From Anaerococcus sp. (lineage in GTDB: Bacteria; Bacillota; Clostridia; Tissierellales; Peptoniphilaceae): a DNA stretch of 22,145 nt. Position numbers and translations under genes: made by a program. The notes under the pieces were generated by a model. It was not told where the DNA came from and made no database searches. It saw nothing but the letters and a program-made list of their open reading frames with translations. Numbering within the stretch: the stretch's first letter is position 1; every line of letters starts with the position of its first letter. This document shows, piece after piece, positions 8,343 through 15,340 of this stretch. The DNA lies in the NCBI RefSeq assembly GCF_030825785.1, contig NZ_JAPJPG010000027.1, forward strand, positions 1 to 22,145, in the 5' to 3' direction.

Positions 8343-8626
8343 TATAAATCGTATTTATTATCGTCGTTTTTTCTATAGATTGTAAAGATTGAACCTAGGT
8401 GAGAAATAAATTCAGATTCTGTCTTCTCAATGATAGTATCGATTATTTCTTCTTCGTCGTCCATATTATTATTTAGAATTTTAATCTTAATAAGCTCACG
8501 AGCTTCTAAAGCTTCATCTATTGCCTTAATCAAATCATCAGTAACAGAAAACTTTCCAATGTTGATTACTGGTTTAAAATCATGAGATTCTTGTTTCAAT
8601 CTTGCTCTTTGCCTACCTGTTAACAT
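8342..8626 (-). CDS. yhbY: YhbY-family RNA-binding protein (CRM domain)
   Basis: A 94-residue single CRM-domain protein associated with 50S ribosomal subunit assembly. The start MLTGRQRARLKQESHDFKPV, the loop IGKFSVTDDLI and the ARELIKIKIL motif identify it. The usual GxxG-type loop reads GKFS here, a mild departure. A strong AGGAGG precedes the ATG. It lies 8 bases after obgE and hands directly to nadD with a one-base overlap. Confidence 0.92.
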   Translation of the reverse strand: MLTGRQRARLKQESHDFKPVINIGKFSVTDDLIKAIDEALEARELIKIKILNNNMDDEEEIIDTIIEKTESEFISHLGSIFTIYRKNDDNKYDL

Positions 8627-8634
8627 ATATCCTC

Positions 8635-9915
8635 CTATTCATAATACTCAAATACTAAGTCTCCGAAGGCTACACTATCACCTTCTTGAATTCCCATTTC
8701 CTTTAATTTATCAAAAACTTCCATTTCTCTCAAAGTCTTCTCGAAGTACATCTTGCCATCATAGTCTTCAAGATCTACTTTTTCTAGTAATTTATCAACT
8801 CTTTTTCCATCGACAACAAAAATATCATTTTCTTTTCTAAAGTTTAAATCATATTCAATTTCTTTGTCGTAATATTTATCCAAGAATTCTGTATCAACTT
8901 CTTCCATTGGATCAAACTCTTTAATTTCACTTTTAGCTAATAATTCTGATATTGCATCTACCAACTCCTTGATTCCTTTGGTTGTAGCTGCAGATATCTT
9001 ATATATATCATACTTATCAGCAAATTCTTTGAGGAAGGCCTCTGCGTTATTATTAAAGTCAAGGTCAGACTTATTCATAGCTATAATCATTGGTTTTTGT
9101 GCAAGTTTTTCGTTGTATAATTTTAATTCCTCATTGATCATTTTGAAATCTTCTATAGGATTTCTTCCCTCAATTCCAGAAATATCTACAAGATGAACCA
9201 AAACCCTACATCTTTCGACATGTTTTAAAAAGTCATGACCGAGTCCACTGCCGTCACTTGCTCCTTCAATAAGACCTGGTATATCGGCAACTATAAAGGA
9301 TCTTTCGCTGTCAATATTTACAACTCCTAGATTAGGATCTATGGTCGTAAAGTGATAGTTAGCAATTTTTGGTCTAGCCTTGCTAATTACAGAAATCAAA
9401 GTAGATTTTCCAACATTTGGAAGTCCTACTAGTCCAACGTCTGCAAGTATTTTTAGTTCAAATATAACATCTATTTCCTGACCACTTCTACCTAATTCAG
9501 CAAAGCGTGGCGCTTGACGTATGGAATTTTTGAAATGCACATTTCCTCTTCCACCTCTACCACCTTTTGCTATAATATACTCTTCCCCATCCTTGTTTAA
9601 GTCTTTTATTATAACTTCACTATTAGCTTCTCTAACTAAGGTTCCGACAGGGACTTTTATTATTAGATCATCACCCTTTTTTCCAAATTTCTTCTTCTTG
9701 CCACCTGCTTCACCATTTTGCGCCTTATATTTAGTTCTATATCTAAATTCATCTAGAGTTGATAGATTTCTTGTAGCTTTTATAATTATAGAGCCACCGT
9801 TTCCTCCATCTCCACCTGCAGGACCGCCATTTGGTTCATATTTTTCACGTCTCCAGGCAACAGCTCCATTTCCTCCGTCTCCTGCCTTAAGACTTACTTT
9901 CGCATAATCTATCAT
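8635..9915 (-). CDS. obgE: Obg family GTPase
   Basis: A 426-residue Obg GTPase, full length with all three parts: the glycine-rich N-terminal Obg fold (1-158), the G domain and the C-terminal OCT domain (about 340-426). The P-loop GLPNVGKS is at 164-171, G3 is DIPGLIEGAS, and NKSD follows. It works on late 50S subunit assembly and links to stress and ppGpp signalling. An AGAGG site lies about 9 bases upstream of the ATG. A strong terminator hairpin sits right before that site, so expression depends on readthrough from rpmA or on a promoter I cannot see. An open plus-strand frame across its Gly-rich start is a shadow. Confidence 0.97.
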   Translation of the reverse strand: MIDYAKVSLKAGDGGNGAVAWRREKYEPNGGPAGGDGGNGGSIIIKATRNLSTLDEFRYRTKYKAQNGEAGGKKKKFGKKGDDLIIKVPVGTLVREANSEVIIKDLNKDGEEYIIAKGGRGGRGNVHFKNSIRQAPRFAELGRSGQEIDVIFELKILADVGLVGLPNVGKSTLISVISKARPKIANYHFTTIDPNLGVVNIDSERSFIVADIPGLIEGASDGSGLGHDFLKHVERCRVLVHLVDISGIEGRNPIEDFKMINEELKLYNEKLAQKPMIIAMNKSDLDFNNNAEAFLKEFADKYDIYKISAATTKGIKELVDAISELLAKSEIKEFDPMEEVDTEFLDKYYDKEIEYDLNFRKENDIFVVDGKRVDKLLEKVDLEDYDGKMYFEKTLREMEVFDKLKEMGIQEGDSVAFGDLVFEYYE

Positions 9916-9931
9916 ATTTAAATCCTCTCAT

Positions 9932-9957
9932 AAAAAAAGGCTTGCCAATTGGCAAGC
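9932..9957 (-). terminator. Intrinsic terminator after rpmA, directly before the obgE ribosome-binding site
   Basis: A perfect palindrome at 9940-9957 (GCTTGCCAATTGGCAAGC) gives a 7-base-pair GC-containing stem with an AATT loop. It is followed on the minus strand by seven Ts (9932-9938). This is a textbook Rho-independent terminator for rplU-prp-rpmA. obgE starts only 17 bases past the T-run, so it may act as a partial terminator that lowers obgE relative to the ribosomal genes. Confidence 0.85.
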
Positions 9958-9966
9958 TCTGACTTT

Positions 9967-10260
9967 CTAAGCAATGTCTGCTTCAGCGTAAACAGAAACT
10001 TGTTTTTTGTCTCTGCCCTTTCTTTTGAATTTAACAACACCTTCACATGAAGCGTAAAGAGTATCATCAGCACCTTTTTTAACATTGTTACCTGGGTGAA
10101 TTTTTGTTCCTCTTTGTCTAACTATGATAGTTCCAGCGTTAACAAATTGTCCATCGCTTCTTTTAACACCTAGTCTTTTAGCATTGGAATCTCTACCGTT
10201 CTTAGATGAAGAAACTCCCTTCTTGCTTGACAATCTTTGTAAATCTATGTTTAATATCAT
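9967..10260 (-). CDS. rpmA: 50S ribosomal protein L27 with N-terminal extension
   Basis: A 97-residue L27. Mature L27 begins near SKKGVSSSKNGRDS and reaches toward the peptidyl-transferase centre. As in other Bacillota, a short extension (MILNIDLQRLS) precedes it and must be removed by the protease Prp, encoded just upstream. The usual cleavage motif has two Phe before Ala/Ser (LQFFA in Staphylococcus aureus), whereas here it reads LQRLS. AAGGAG within the end of prp lies 8 bases before the ATG; the prp stop overlaps this spacing. A terminator follows 9 bases after the stop. Confidence 0.97.
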   Translation of the reverse strand: MILNIDLQRLSSKKGVSSSKNGRDSNAKRLGVKRSDGQFVNAGTIIVRQRGTKIHPGNNVKKGADDTLYASCEGVVKFKRKGRDKKQVSVYAEADIA

Positions 10261-10261
10261 T

Positions 10262-10573
10262 TCATGTCTCCTTATAATTTAATTTTACGTAATCGCTATA
10301 GTTACCTAACAAAGTTTGTATTCCAGTTTCAAAATAGTTAAATACAACTTCAACTTCCTTCGATTTTTTATAAGTTTCAAGCTTAAGTATATCGCCATCA
10401 TCTACAAAATCGACATCTGTCACATACTTATCTAAAGTATTTATGCAAGTATATGCCAGAATTGTAACTGCTGAACAAACAATGTCTGTGCCATGCTCAG
10501 CAAAATCAGCATGACCTCGAATTTCATATCCTACTGTTCTTCCTTCTTTGATTAATAAATCAACATTAATCAT
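10262..10573 (-). CDS. prp: Ribosomal-processing cysteine protease Prp
   Basis: A 103-residue Prp (YsxB family). The catalytic pair is visible as His21 (RGHADFAEHG) and Cys33 (TDIVCSAVT). It cuts the N-terminal extension off ribosomal protein L27, an essential step in Staphylococcus aureus. The gene sits between rplU and rpmA, the conserved position. Its ATG overlaps the rplU stop (TAATG) without a visible Shine-Dalgarno site, so translation is probably coupled to rplU. The C terminus is slightly acidic and of normal length. Confidence 0.94.
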   Translation of the reverse strand: MINVDLLIKEGRTVGYEIRGHADFAEHGTDIVCSAVTILAYTCINTLDKYVTDVDFVDDGDILKLETYKKSKEVEVVFNYFETGIQTLLGNYSDYVKLNYKET

Positions 10574-10881
10574 TAAAGGCTAATGCTATCAATTTTTACT
10601 AAAGTATAAGGTTGTCTGTGACCGTGTTTTTTTCTGTATTGTTTTTTAGGTTTGTATTTGAATACAACAATTTTCTTATCTTTATTTTGATCTTCAACTG
10701 TTGCTGTTACTTTTGCGCTTTCTATTACTGGAGAACCAACTTTAACTTCATCTCCAGAAACTAAAAGTACTTGGTCAAATTCAACGGTGTCACCAACTTC
10801 GTAAGGGAGCTTTTCAACTCTTACTAAGTCACCTTCTGATACTTTGTATTGTTTTCCACCTGTTTTAATTATTGCGTACAT
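10573..10881 (-). CDS. rplU: 50S ribosomal protein L21
   Basis: A 102-residue L21, full length: MYAIIKTGGKQYKVSEGDLVRVEKLPYEVGD at the start and YKPKKQYRKKHGHRQPYTLVKID at the end are classic. It binds 23S rRNA domain I near L20. AGGAGG lies 5 bases before the ATG. It is the first gene of a three-gene operon with its own promoter and L21 leader, and overlaps prp by one base. Confidence 0.98.
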   Translation of the reverse strand: MYAIIKTGGKQYKVSEGDLVRVEKLPYEVGDTVEFDQVLLVSGDEVKVGSPVIESAKVTATVEDQNKDKKIVVFKYKPKKQYRKKHGHRQPYTLVKIDSISL

Positions 10882-10892
10882 GGAAACCTCCT

Positions 10893-10946
10893 ATTACTAA
10901 AATTCTCGCCAGTGTTGGGGATCAGCACCCGGACTGAGCGGTTTAC
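10893..10946 (-). ncRNA. L21 leader (ribosomal protein leader RNA)
   Basis: The minus-strand transcript between promoter and rplU contains CCGCTCAG, CCGGGTGCTGATCCCC and CTGGCGAGAA, ending just before the AGGAGG site. This conserved run (ACCG...CCGGGTG...CGGCGAGAA) is how I recall the Bacillota L21 leader family in Rfam. It is thought to bind L21 or a related ligand and repress the operon. Recognition is by motif memory; a covariance search would settle it. Confidence 0.8.
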
Positions 10947-10949
10947 TTG

Positions 10950-10980
10950 ATTATAATACTATCTTTAACTTATATGTCAA
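10950..10980 (-). promoter_or_regulatory. SigA-type promoter for rplU-prp-rpmA
   Basis: On the minus strand a perfect TTGACA (-35, 10975-10980) is followed by TATAAT (10950-10955, spacer 19) or the overlapping TATTAT (10953-10958, spacer 16). The -35 overlaps the thiI stop codon, so the ribosomal operon starts transcription exactly where thiI ends. Confidence 0.78.
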
Positions 10981-12140
10981 GCAATTTCTATAATTTCCAT
11001 ACTATCTATAGCTTGCTTTTCTAACTTCTCTATATCTAAATTTTCTTCAGATTTTTCTATATATTTTAATTTTGGCTTTGTGACTGGTGAGTCTGGCGCA
11101 AAAATAGAACAGCAATCGTCATATGGTTCTATCGCCTTTTCATAGGAATCTATTTTTTCAGAAATTTCTATTATATCCTTCTTATCCATAGCAATAAGGG
11201 GTCTAAGTATTGGAAGTTTACTAGAATCGTTAATAACCGAAACTGATTCTATAGTTTGGCTTGCAACTTGGCCAAGACTTTCTCCTGTTATAAGGGCCTG
11301 ATAAGAGTATTTTTCAGAAATTTTATTTGCGATTCTCATCATAAATCTACGTGACAGGATTGTCGTTTCTCTTCTAGGACAATTTTTGCTTATGGCCTTA
11401 TAAATTTCAGCAAGATTTACAGAGTAAACCGTCATATTGCCTGTATAGGCTGATAGAATTTTTGCAAGATCCATTGCCTTTTGATGAGCTCTTTTTGATG
11501 TAAATGGATAAGAGTGAAAGTGTATAGCGTTGATATTCATTCCTCTTTTTGCCATAAGAAATCCTGCAACTGGTGAGTCGATACCTCCAGATAATAAAAG
11601 GAGTCCCTCTCCACCAGAACCAAGAGGAAGTCCTCCGAGACCTTCAACTCTCTTTATGTAGATATAGGCTTTTGATTTTACATCGATAAATACAGTAAAG
11701 TCAGGCTTATGTATATCTACACTTAAGCCATCGTACTTTCCTAGGATATCTCCACCTATTTTTGCACTTAGTTTAGGTGATGTAAGAGCAAATGACTTAT
11801 CTGTTCTCTTGGATTCGACCTTAAATGTCATATCCTTATCAAAATCATAATATTTAACTAAATCTATGCTAGTCTTACTTATATCTTCAACTGTTTTCTC
11901 ACATCTTACAACTTCAGATATATACACTATACCAAATACTTTTTTTATTTCTTTTATTAATCTATCAAATTTGTCTCTATCAGCTTTGATGTATAGCTTT
12001 GATGATTCTTGGAACATATCATCATAGCCTATATCTCTGATATTTCTCTTTATATTGTTTATAGCTGTTTTATAAAAGGTATTTCTATTTCTTCCTTTTA
12101 GAAATATCTCACCAAAGCTTACCGCTAAGAACCAATCCAT
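10977..12140 (-). CDS. thiI: tRNA 4-thiouridine sulfurtransferase ThiI (no rhodanese domain)
   Basis: A 387-residue ThiI: an N-terminal ferredoxin-like region, a THUMP domain (about 60-165), and the PP-loop ATP pyrophosphatase domain with SGGIDS at 184-189. NCPRRETT and DDCCSIFAP lie further on. It puts sulfur at U8 of tRNAs and in some bacteria helps make the thiamine thiazole. It ends without the C-terminal rhodanese domain of the E. coli enzyme. In Bacillus, the short form takes persulfide from a dedicated neighbouring cysteine desulfurase (NifZ), and that arrangement is seen here with a one-base overlap. GGAGG precedes the ATG. Confidence 0.95.
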   Translation of the reverse strand: MDWFLAVSFGEIFLKGRNRNTFYKTAINNIKRNIRDIGYDDMFQESSKLYIKADRDKFDRLIKEIKKVFGIVYISEVVRCEKTVEDISKTSIDLVKYYDFDKDMTFKVESKRTDKSFALTSPKLSAKIGGDILGKYDGLSVDIHKPDFTVFIDVKSKAYIYIKRVEGLGGLPLGSGGEGLLLLSGGIDSPVAGFLMAKRGMNINAIHFHSYPFTSKRAHQKAMDLAKILSAYTGNMTVYSVNLAEIYKAISKNCPRRETTILSRRFMMRIANKISEKYSYQALITGESLGQVASQTIESVSVINDSSKLPILRPLIAMDKKDIIEISEKIDSYEKAIEPYDDCCSIFAPDSPVTKPKLKYIEKSEENLDIEKLEKQAIDSMEIIEIA

Positions 12141-13258
12141 TAGAACACCTCCCTAATCATTTCAATTCCTTCTTTTAAAACTTCAACAGTTTTATTAATA
12201 TCGTCCATACTTGTATCATTTGAAAAAGAAAATCTAATAGCTCCATCTATATAATCTTTATCTATTCCCAAAGCTTTTAGTATCCTATTATCTTCTCCCT
12301 TAGAGCAGGCAGAACCAGATGATACAAAAATCCCATTATCTTCAAGATAATGAACTAAAACCTCAGATTTAATATTTTTAAAACAAACGTCTAAAACATA
12401 GGCAGAAGAGTTCTCCTTAGGTGAGATTGTATAACAATCATCTATACTTGCTTCAATCGCCTTTCTAAGAGCGTGATTAAGATCCTCAATATATTTGTAC
12501 TCATTATTCATAAGCTGCTTTTCTAGGGCAACTCCTGCAGCACTAATAGCAGGGTGATTTACGGTTCCTGAAGATACAATTTCTTGCCTTCCCCCATAGA
12601 TAACTGGTCTGATCTTAGATAGAATATTATTTCTAACATAAAGAATGCCAACACCCTTTGGTCCGTGAAACTTATGTGCACTAAAACTCATCAAGTCTAC
12701 GCCAAGTTTATCAACATCACAAGAAATTTTGCCGACAGCTTGGGTAGCATCTATATGCATACAAATATTTGGATTATAGGATTTTATGATTTTCGATATT
12801 TCCCTTACATCTTGAATCGTTCCTATTTCGTTGTTCACGTATATTATTGATACAAGATTGACATCTTTATCTAACTTTTCTTTCAAATCTTTTAAATCGA
12901 CAAAACCATATTTGTCATTTTTTAAAAATACTACTTCTTTGTAGTTATTATTTATAACAGCATCATACATAGATGAGTGCTCTATACTTGTTGTAATGAC
13001 TTTGCTATCAGCAGATGCAAAAGATGAAACGACAATATTATTGGATTCGCTTGCTCCTTTGGTGAAGTATATTTCACTTTCTTTCGCATTTATAGCATTT
13101 GCCATTATGTTTTTACTTTTTTTTATTAAATTTTCAGAATCCATGCCAAATGAATGAATTGATGAAGTATTTGCATAATAATTTTCTTCTACTTCAACCA
13201 TTTTTTCTATGGCTTCTCTGTACATTTTTGTAGTTGCTGCATTATCTAAATATATCAT
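12140..13258 (-). CDS. Cysteine desulfurase (NifS/IscS family, likely ThiI-dedicated NifZ type)
   Basis: A 372-residue PLP enzyme that releases sulfur from cysteine as a protein persulfide. Visible residues: the YLDNAATT start, GASESNN, His94, Asp170 in HIDATQAVGK, the PLP lysine Lys196 in SFSAHKFHGPKG, and the catalytic Cys318 in SSGSACSKG. Length is typical. It lies directly upstream of thiI with TAATG overlap, which suggests it feeds sulfur to ThiI, as NifZ does in Bacillus. No iscU or sufU is adjacent, so a role in Fe-S assembly is less likely but not excluded. AAGGAG lies before the ATG; an AT-rich TATAAT (13285-13290, minus strand) is a possible -10. Confidence 0.93.
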   Translation of the reverse strand: MIYLDNAATTKMYREAIEKMVEVEENYYANTSSIHSFGMDSENLIKKSKNIMANAINAKESEIYFTKGASESNNIVVSSFASADSKVITTSIEHSSMYDAVINNNYKEVVFLKNDKYGFVDLKDLKEKLDKDVNLVSIIYVNNEIGTIQDVREISKIIKSYNPNICMHIDATQAVGKISCDVDKLGVDLMSFSAHKFHGPKGVGILYVRNNILSKIRPVIYGGRQEIVSSGTVNHPAISAAGVALEKQLMNNEYKYIEDLNHALRKAIEASIDDCYTISPKENSSAYVLDVCFKNIKSEVLVHYLEDNGIFVSSGSACSKGEDNRILKALGIDKDYIDGAIRFSFSNDTSMDDINKTVEVLKEGIEMIREVF

Positions 13259-13326
13259 AGACCACTCCTTAACTTATTCATTATATTATAACGAAGTCTA
13301 ATTACAAATTATAGTATAGTAATTAC
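13259..13326. promoter_or_regulatory. Divergent intergenic region between the desulfurase and the RNase H-like gene
   Basis: A 68-base AT-rich gap separates the two divergently transcribed genes. For the minus-strand gene there is TATAAT at 13285-13290 but no convincing -35. For the plus-strand gene two overlapping TATAGT hexamers (13310-13315, 13315-13320) lie so close to the ATG at 13327 that a transcript from the second would start at or next to the start codon. Neither promoter is strong by eye. Confidence 0.45.
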
Positions 13327-14232
13327 ATGATTACATTAAAAAAAAGATATAAAGCAACAAATTTAAAAGGTGATGAAATTATTTTAGATATAGAAACTAC
13401 GGGCCTTGACTCTTCTATAGATAGTCTTGTTCTATTAGGAATTATTGAAAAAAATAACAACAAAGCATATATTCACCAATATTTTGCTATAGATGATAGT
13501 GAAGAGCAAAGATTGCTTGAAATTTATAAGAAAAAAGTAGCAGATAAAAAAGTAATCACCTATAATGGAGATACCTTTGATATACCGTTCTTAAATAATA
13601 GGCTTATAAAGCATGAAGACTTCCCAATTTTACCAGATAGTCAGGACATACTTAAGATAATAAGACCCTATAGGAAGTTTTTTGATTTTGAATCACTTAA
13701 GCTCAATGATATAGAAAAAATTGTTGGTTTCCATAGGGATGACCCCTCACGATACAAAACTTTCAGTAAATTGAATGATGATTTAAAAAAACGCACAAAT
13801 CCCTACCCAATCATGAAACACAATGAAAATGATCTTATAGCAACTGAGAAAATTTTACATATAGAAAAATATTTTGAAGAGAAACTTTCTATAGATACTA
13901 TATTATCTCAAGTAACATTGATGACTTGTAATATAAATAACGACGTCGCAAGATTTTCCTTAAGATCTCAAGAAAATCTAAATGAATCTTATTTTACTGG
14001 AGAAAACTACGAATTAATTATAAAAGATAATTTTATAATAATAAATTTGCAAGTTTTGTACGGGATTCTTGCTGAAAATATAAGAGGTTATGTGTGTATC
14101 AACAATTTTAAACTTGATAATAAATCCACTGTAAATATTGACAATCATTTCTTTATAATAAGAGAAAATTTCAAATACAATTACGAGAACATTCTTGCCT
14201 TGGCAAAAAAAATAATCGAGAATCAATTTTGA
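13327..14232 (+). CDS. YprB-type RNase H-like 3'-5' exonuclease-fold protein
   Basis: A 301-residue protein whose first 185 residues form a ribonuclease H-like domain (RNase_H_2/YprB type). The three exonuclease motifs are seen: Asp21 and Glu23 in LDIETTGLD, Asn80-Asp85 in YNGDTFDIPFL, and His175-Asp179 in KHNENDLIATEKIL. This points to a metal-dependent nuclease; the substrate is unknown. The remaining 110 residues (from about 190) are AT-rich, beta-strand-like, and I do not recognise them. There is no Shine-Dalgarno site, and an in-frame TAG at 13312 rules out a longer start. It is the only clear plus-strand gene in the window and ends tail-to-tail in ung with a 10-base overlap. Confidence 0.85.
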   Translation: MITLKKRYKATNLKGDEIILDIETTGLDSSIDSLVLLGIIEKNNNKAYIHQYFAIDDSEEQRLLEIYKKKVADKKVITYNGDTFDIPFLNNRLIKHEDFPILPDSQDILKIIRPYRKFFDFESLKLNDIEKIVGFHRDDPSRYKTFSKLNDDLKKRTNPYPIMKHNENDLIATEKILHIEKYFEEKLSIDTILSQVTLMTCNINNDVARFSLRSQENLNESYFTGENYELIIKDNFIIINLQVLYGILAENIRGYVCINNFKLDNKSTVNIDNHFFIIRENFKYNYENILALAKKIIENQF

Positions 14233-14240
14233 TTCTCGAT
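14205..14240. terminator. Shared hairpin terminator between convergent nuclease and ung genes
   Basis: A perfect 12-base inverted repeat (arms 14215-14226 and 14229-14240, two-base centre) contains the stop codons of both convergent genes. For ung (minus) it is followed by ATT and then eight Ts (14205-14212), giving a good intrinsic terminator. In the plus direction the sequence after the stem is only weakly T-rich. Probably bidirectional but stronger for ung. Confidence 0.72.
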
Positions 14241-14903
14241 TTGCCAGTCAATTTCATCCATATTGTTAGCTCTTAAGAACTCATTTGTCCTTGAGAAAAC
14301 TTTTGATCCGAAAAATCCCCTATAAGCCGATAAGGGTGAAGGATGCACTGACTTTAAGATAAGATGATTTTTATTGGTAATTAATTTTTCCTTTGATTTT
14401 GCATTTGCTCCCCAAAGAATAAATACTATAGGCTTTTCACGTTTATTCAATAACTCTATTATCCTATCAGTAAGTACCTCCCATCCTTTTCCTCGATGCG
14501 AATTCGGAGACTTTTCTCTGACTGTAAGGACGGTATTTAAAAGCAAAACTCCTTGCTTGGCCCACTTAGTCAAGTCTCCATTGTCTGGTATAAAAAGGCC
14601 TAAATCATCATTAAGCTCCTTATATATATTTAATAAGGAAGGTGGTATGGGCACATCTTCTTTTACAGAAAAAGAAAAGCCATGTGCTTGCCCCTTCCCG
14701 TGATAGGGATCCTGTCCTAGTATTACGACTTTCGTATCCTCATAACTTACATATTTTAGTGCATTAAAAAGATCATACATATCGGGATATATATTATAAT
14801 GCTTATATTCATTAATCAAAAACTTTCTGAGATTTTTGTAGTAAGGCTTCTCCCACTCCTCTTTTAGTAATTGATCCCAATCATTACCAATTTGTACACT
14901 CAT
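14223..14903 (-). CDS. ung: Uracil-DNA glycosylase, family 1
   Basis: A 226-residue Ung, full length, which removes uracil from DNA at the start of base-excision repair. The water-activating Asp65 is in GQDPYHGKGQAHGFSFSV, LLLNTVLTV is the conserved middle segment, and His187 lies in the DNA-intercalating loop SVHPSPLSAYRGF. Its ATG shares a base with the lspA stop (TAATG), so the two are coupled. The 3' end overlaps the convergent nuclease gene. Confidence 0.97.
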   Translation of the reverse strand: MSVQIGNDWDQLLKEEWEKPYYKNLRKFLINEYKHYNIYPDMYDLFNALKYVSYEDTKVVILGQDPYHGKGQAHGFSFSVKEDVPIPPSLLNIYKELNDDLGLFIPDNGDLTKWAKQGVLLLNTVLTVREKSPNSHRGKGWEVLTDRIIELLNKREKPIVFILWGANAKSKEKLITNKNHLILKSVHPSPLSAYRGFFGSKVFSRTNEFLRANNMDEIDWQIENQN

Positions 14904-15340
14904 TATTTATCCCCATGTAAGATAATATAAATAATCATTAGAGCGCAGCCTGCTGTTACCAAAATATCTGCAACATTAAATATTGGAAATTGTACAAAAG
15001 AAAACTCTATAAAATCTACTACATATCCTTGGATAAGTCTATCACAGAAGTTACCTATAGCTCCAGATATAATCATAGCAAGCGATACATTGAGGATCAT
15101 AGGGCTTGTCTTTATATTTTTAAGAAAATAATAAAGCAAATATATTACAATTGCAGTTGTAAGTATAATAAATATCAATCTCTTATCTTGTAAGATTCCA
15201 AAAGCCGCTCCTCTATTTTCAAGGTAGGTTAAATTAAAGACCTTCCCATCAATATTTTTTTCCATTAAGTTGTTAACTGCGTAAATTTTTGTGAGCCTAT
15301 CAATTACAAGACCCAATATTATAATTACTAAATATATCAT
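14903..15340 (-). CDS. lspA: Lipoprotein signal peptidase (signal peptidase II)
   Basis: A 145-residue inner-membrane aspartic peptidase that cleaves the signal peptide of prolipoproteins after diacylglyceryl transfer. About four membrane helices are visible (roughly 1-17, 54-73, 80-100, 123-142). Conserved blocks are NRGAAFGIL (42-50), GNFCDRL (96-102), VVDF with Asp109 and FNVAD with Asp125; the last two are the catalytic aspartates. It overlaps the end of ylmH by ATGA and leads into ung with TAATG. The ylmH-lspA neighbourhood is common in Bacillota. Confidence 0.96.
   Translation of the reverse strand: MIYLVIIILGLVIDRLTKIYAVNNLMEKNIDGKVFNLTYLENRGAAFGILQDKRLIFIILTTAIVIYLLYYFLKNIKTSPMILNVSLAMIISGAIGNFCDRLIQGYVVDFIEFSFVQFPIFNVADILVTAGCALMIIYIILHGDK

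Noticed and set aside
9521..9907. 128-residue plus-strand open frame rich in Pro and Phe
   Set aside because: It is the antisense of the Gly-rich N terminus of obgE; no start site or family resemblance.
14374..14703. 109-residue plus-strand open frame inside ung
   Set aside because: Antisense of a well-supported uracil-DNA glycosylase; composition reflects the complementary codons.
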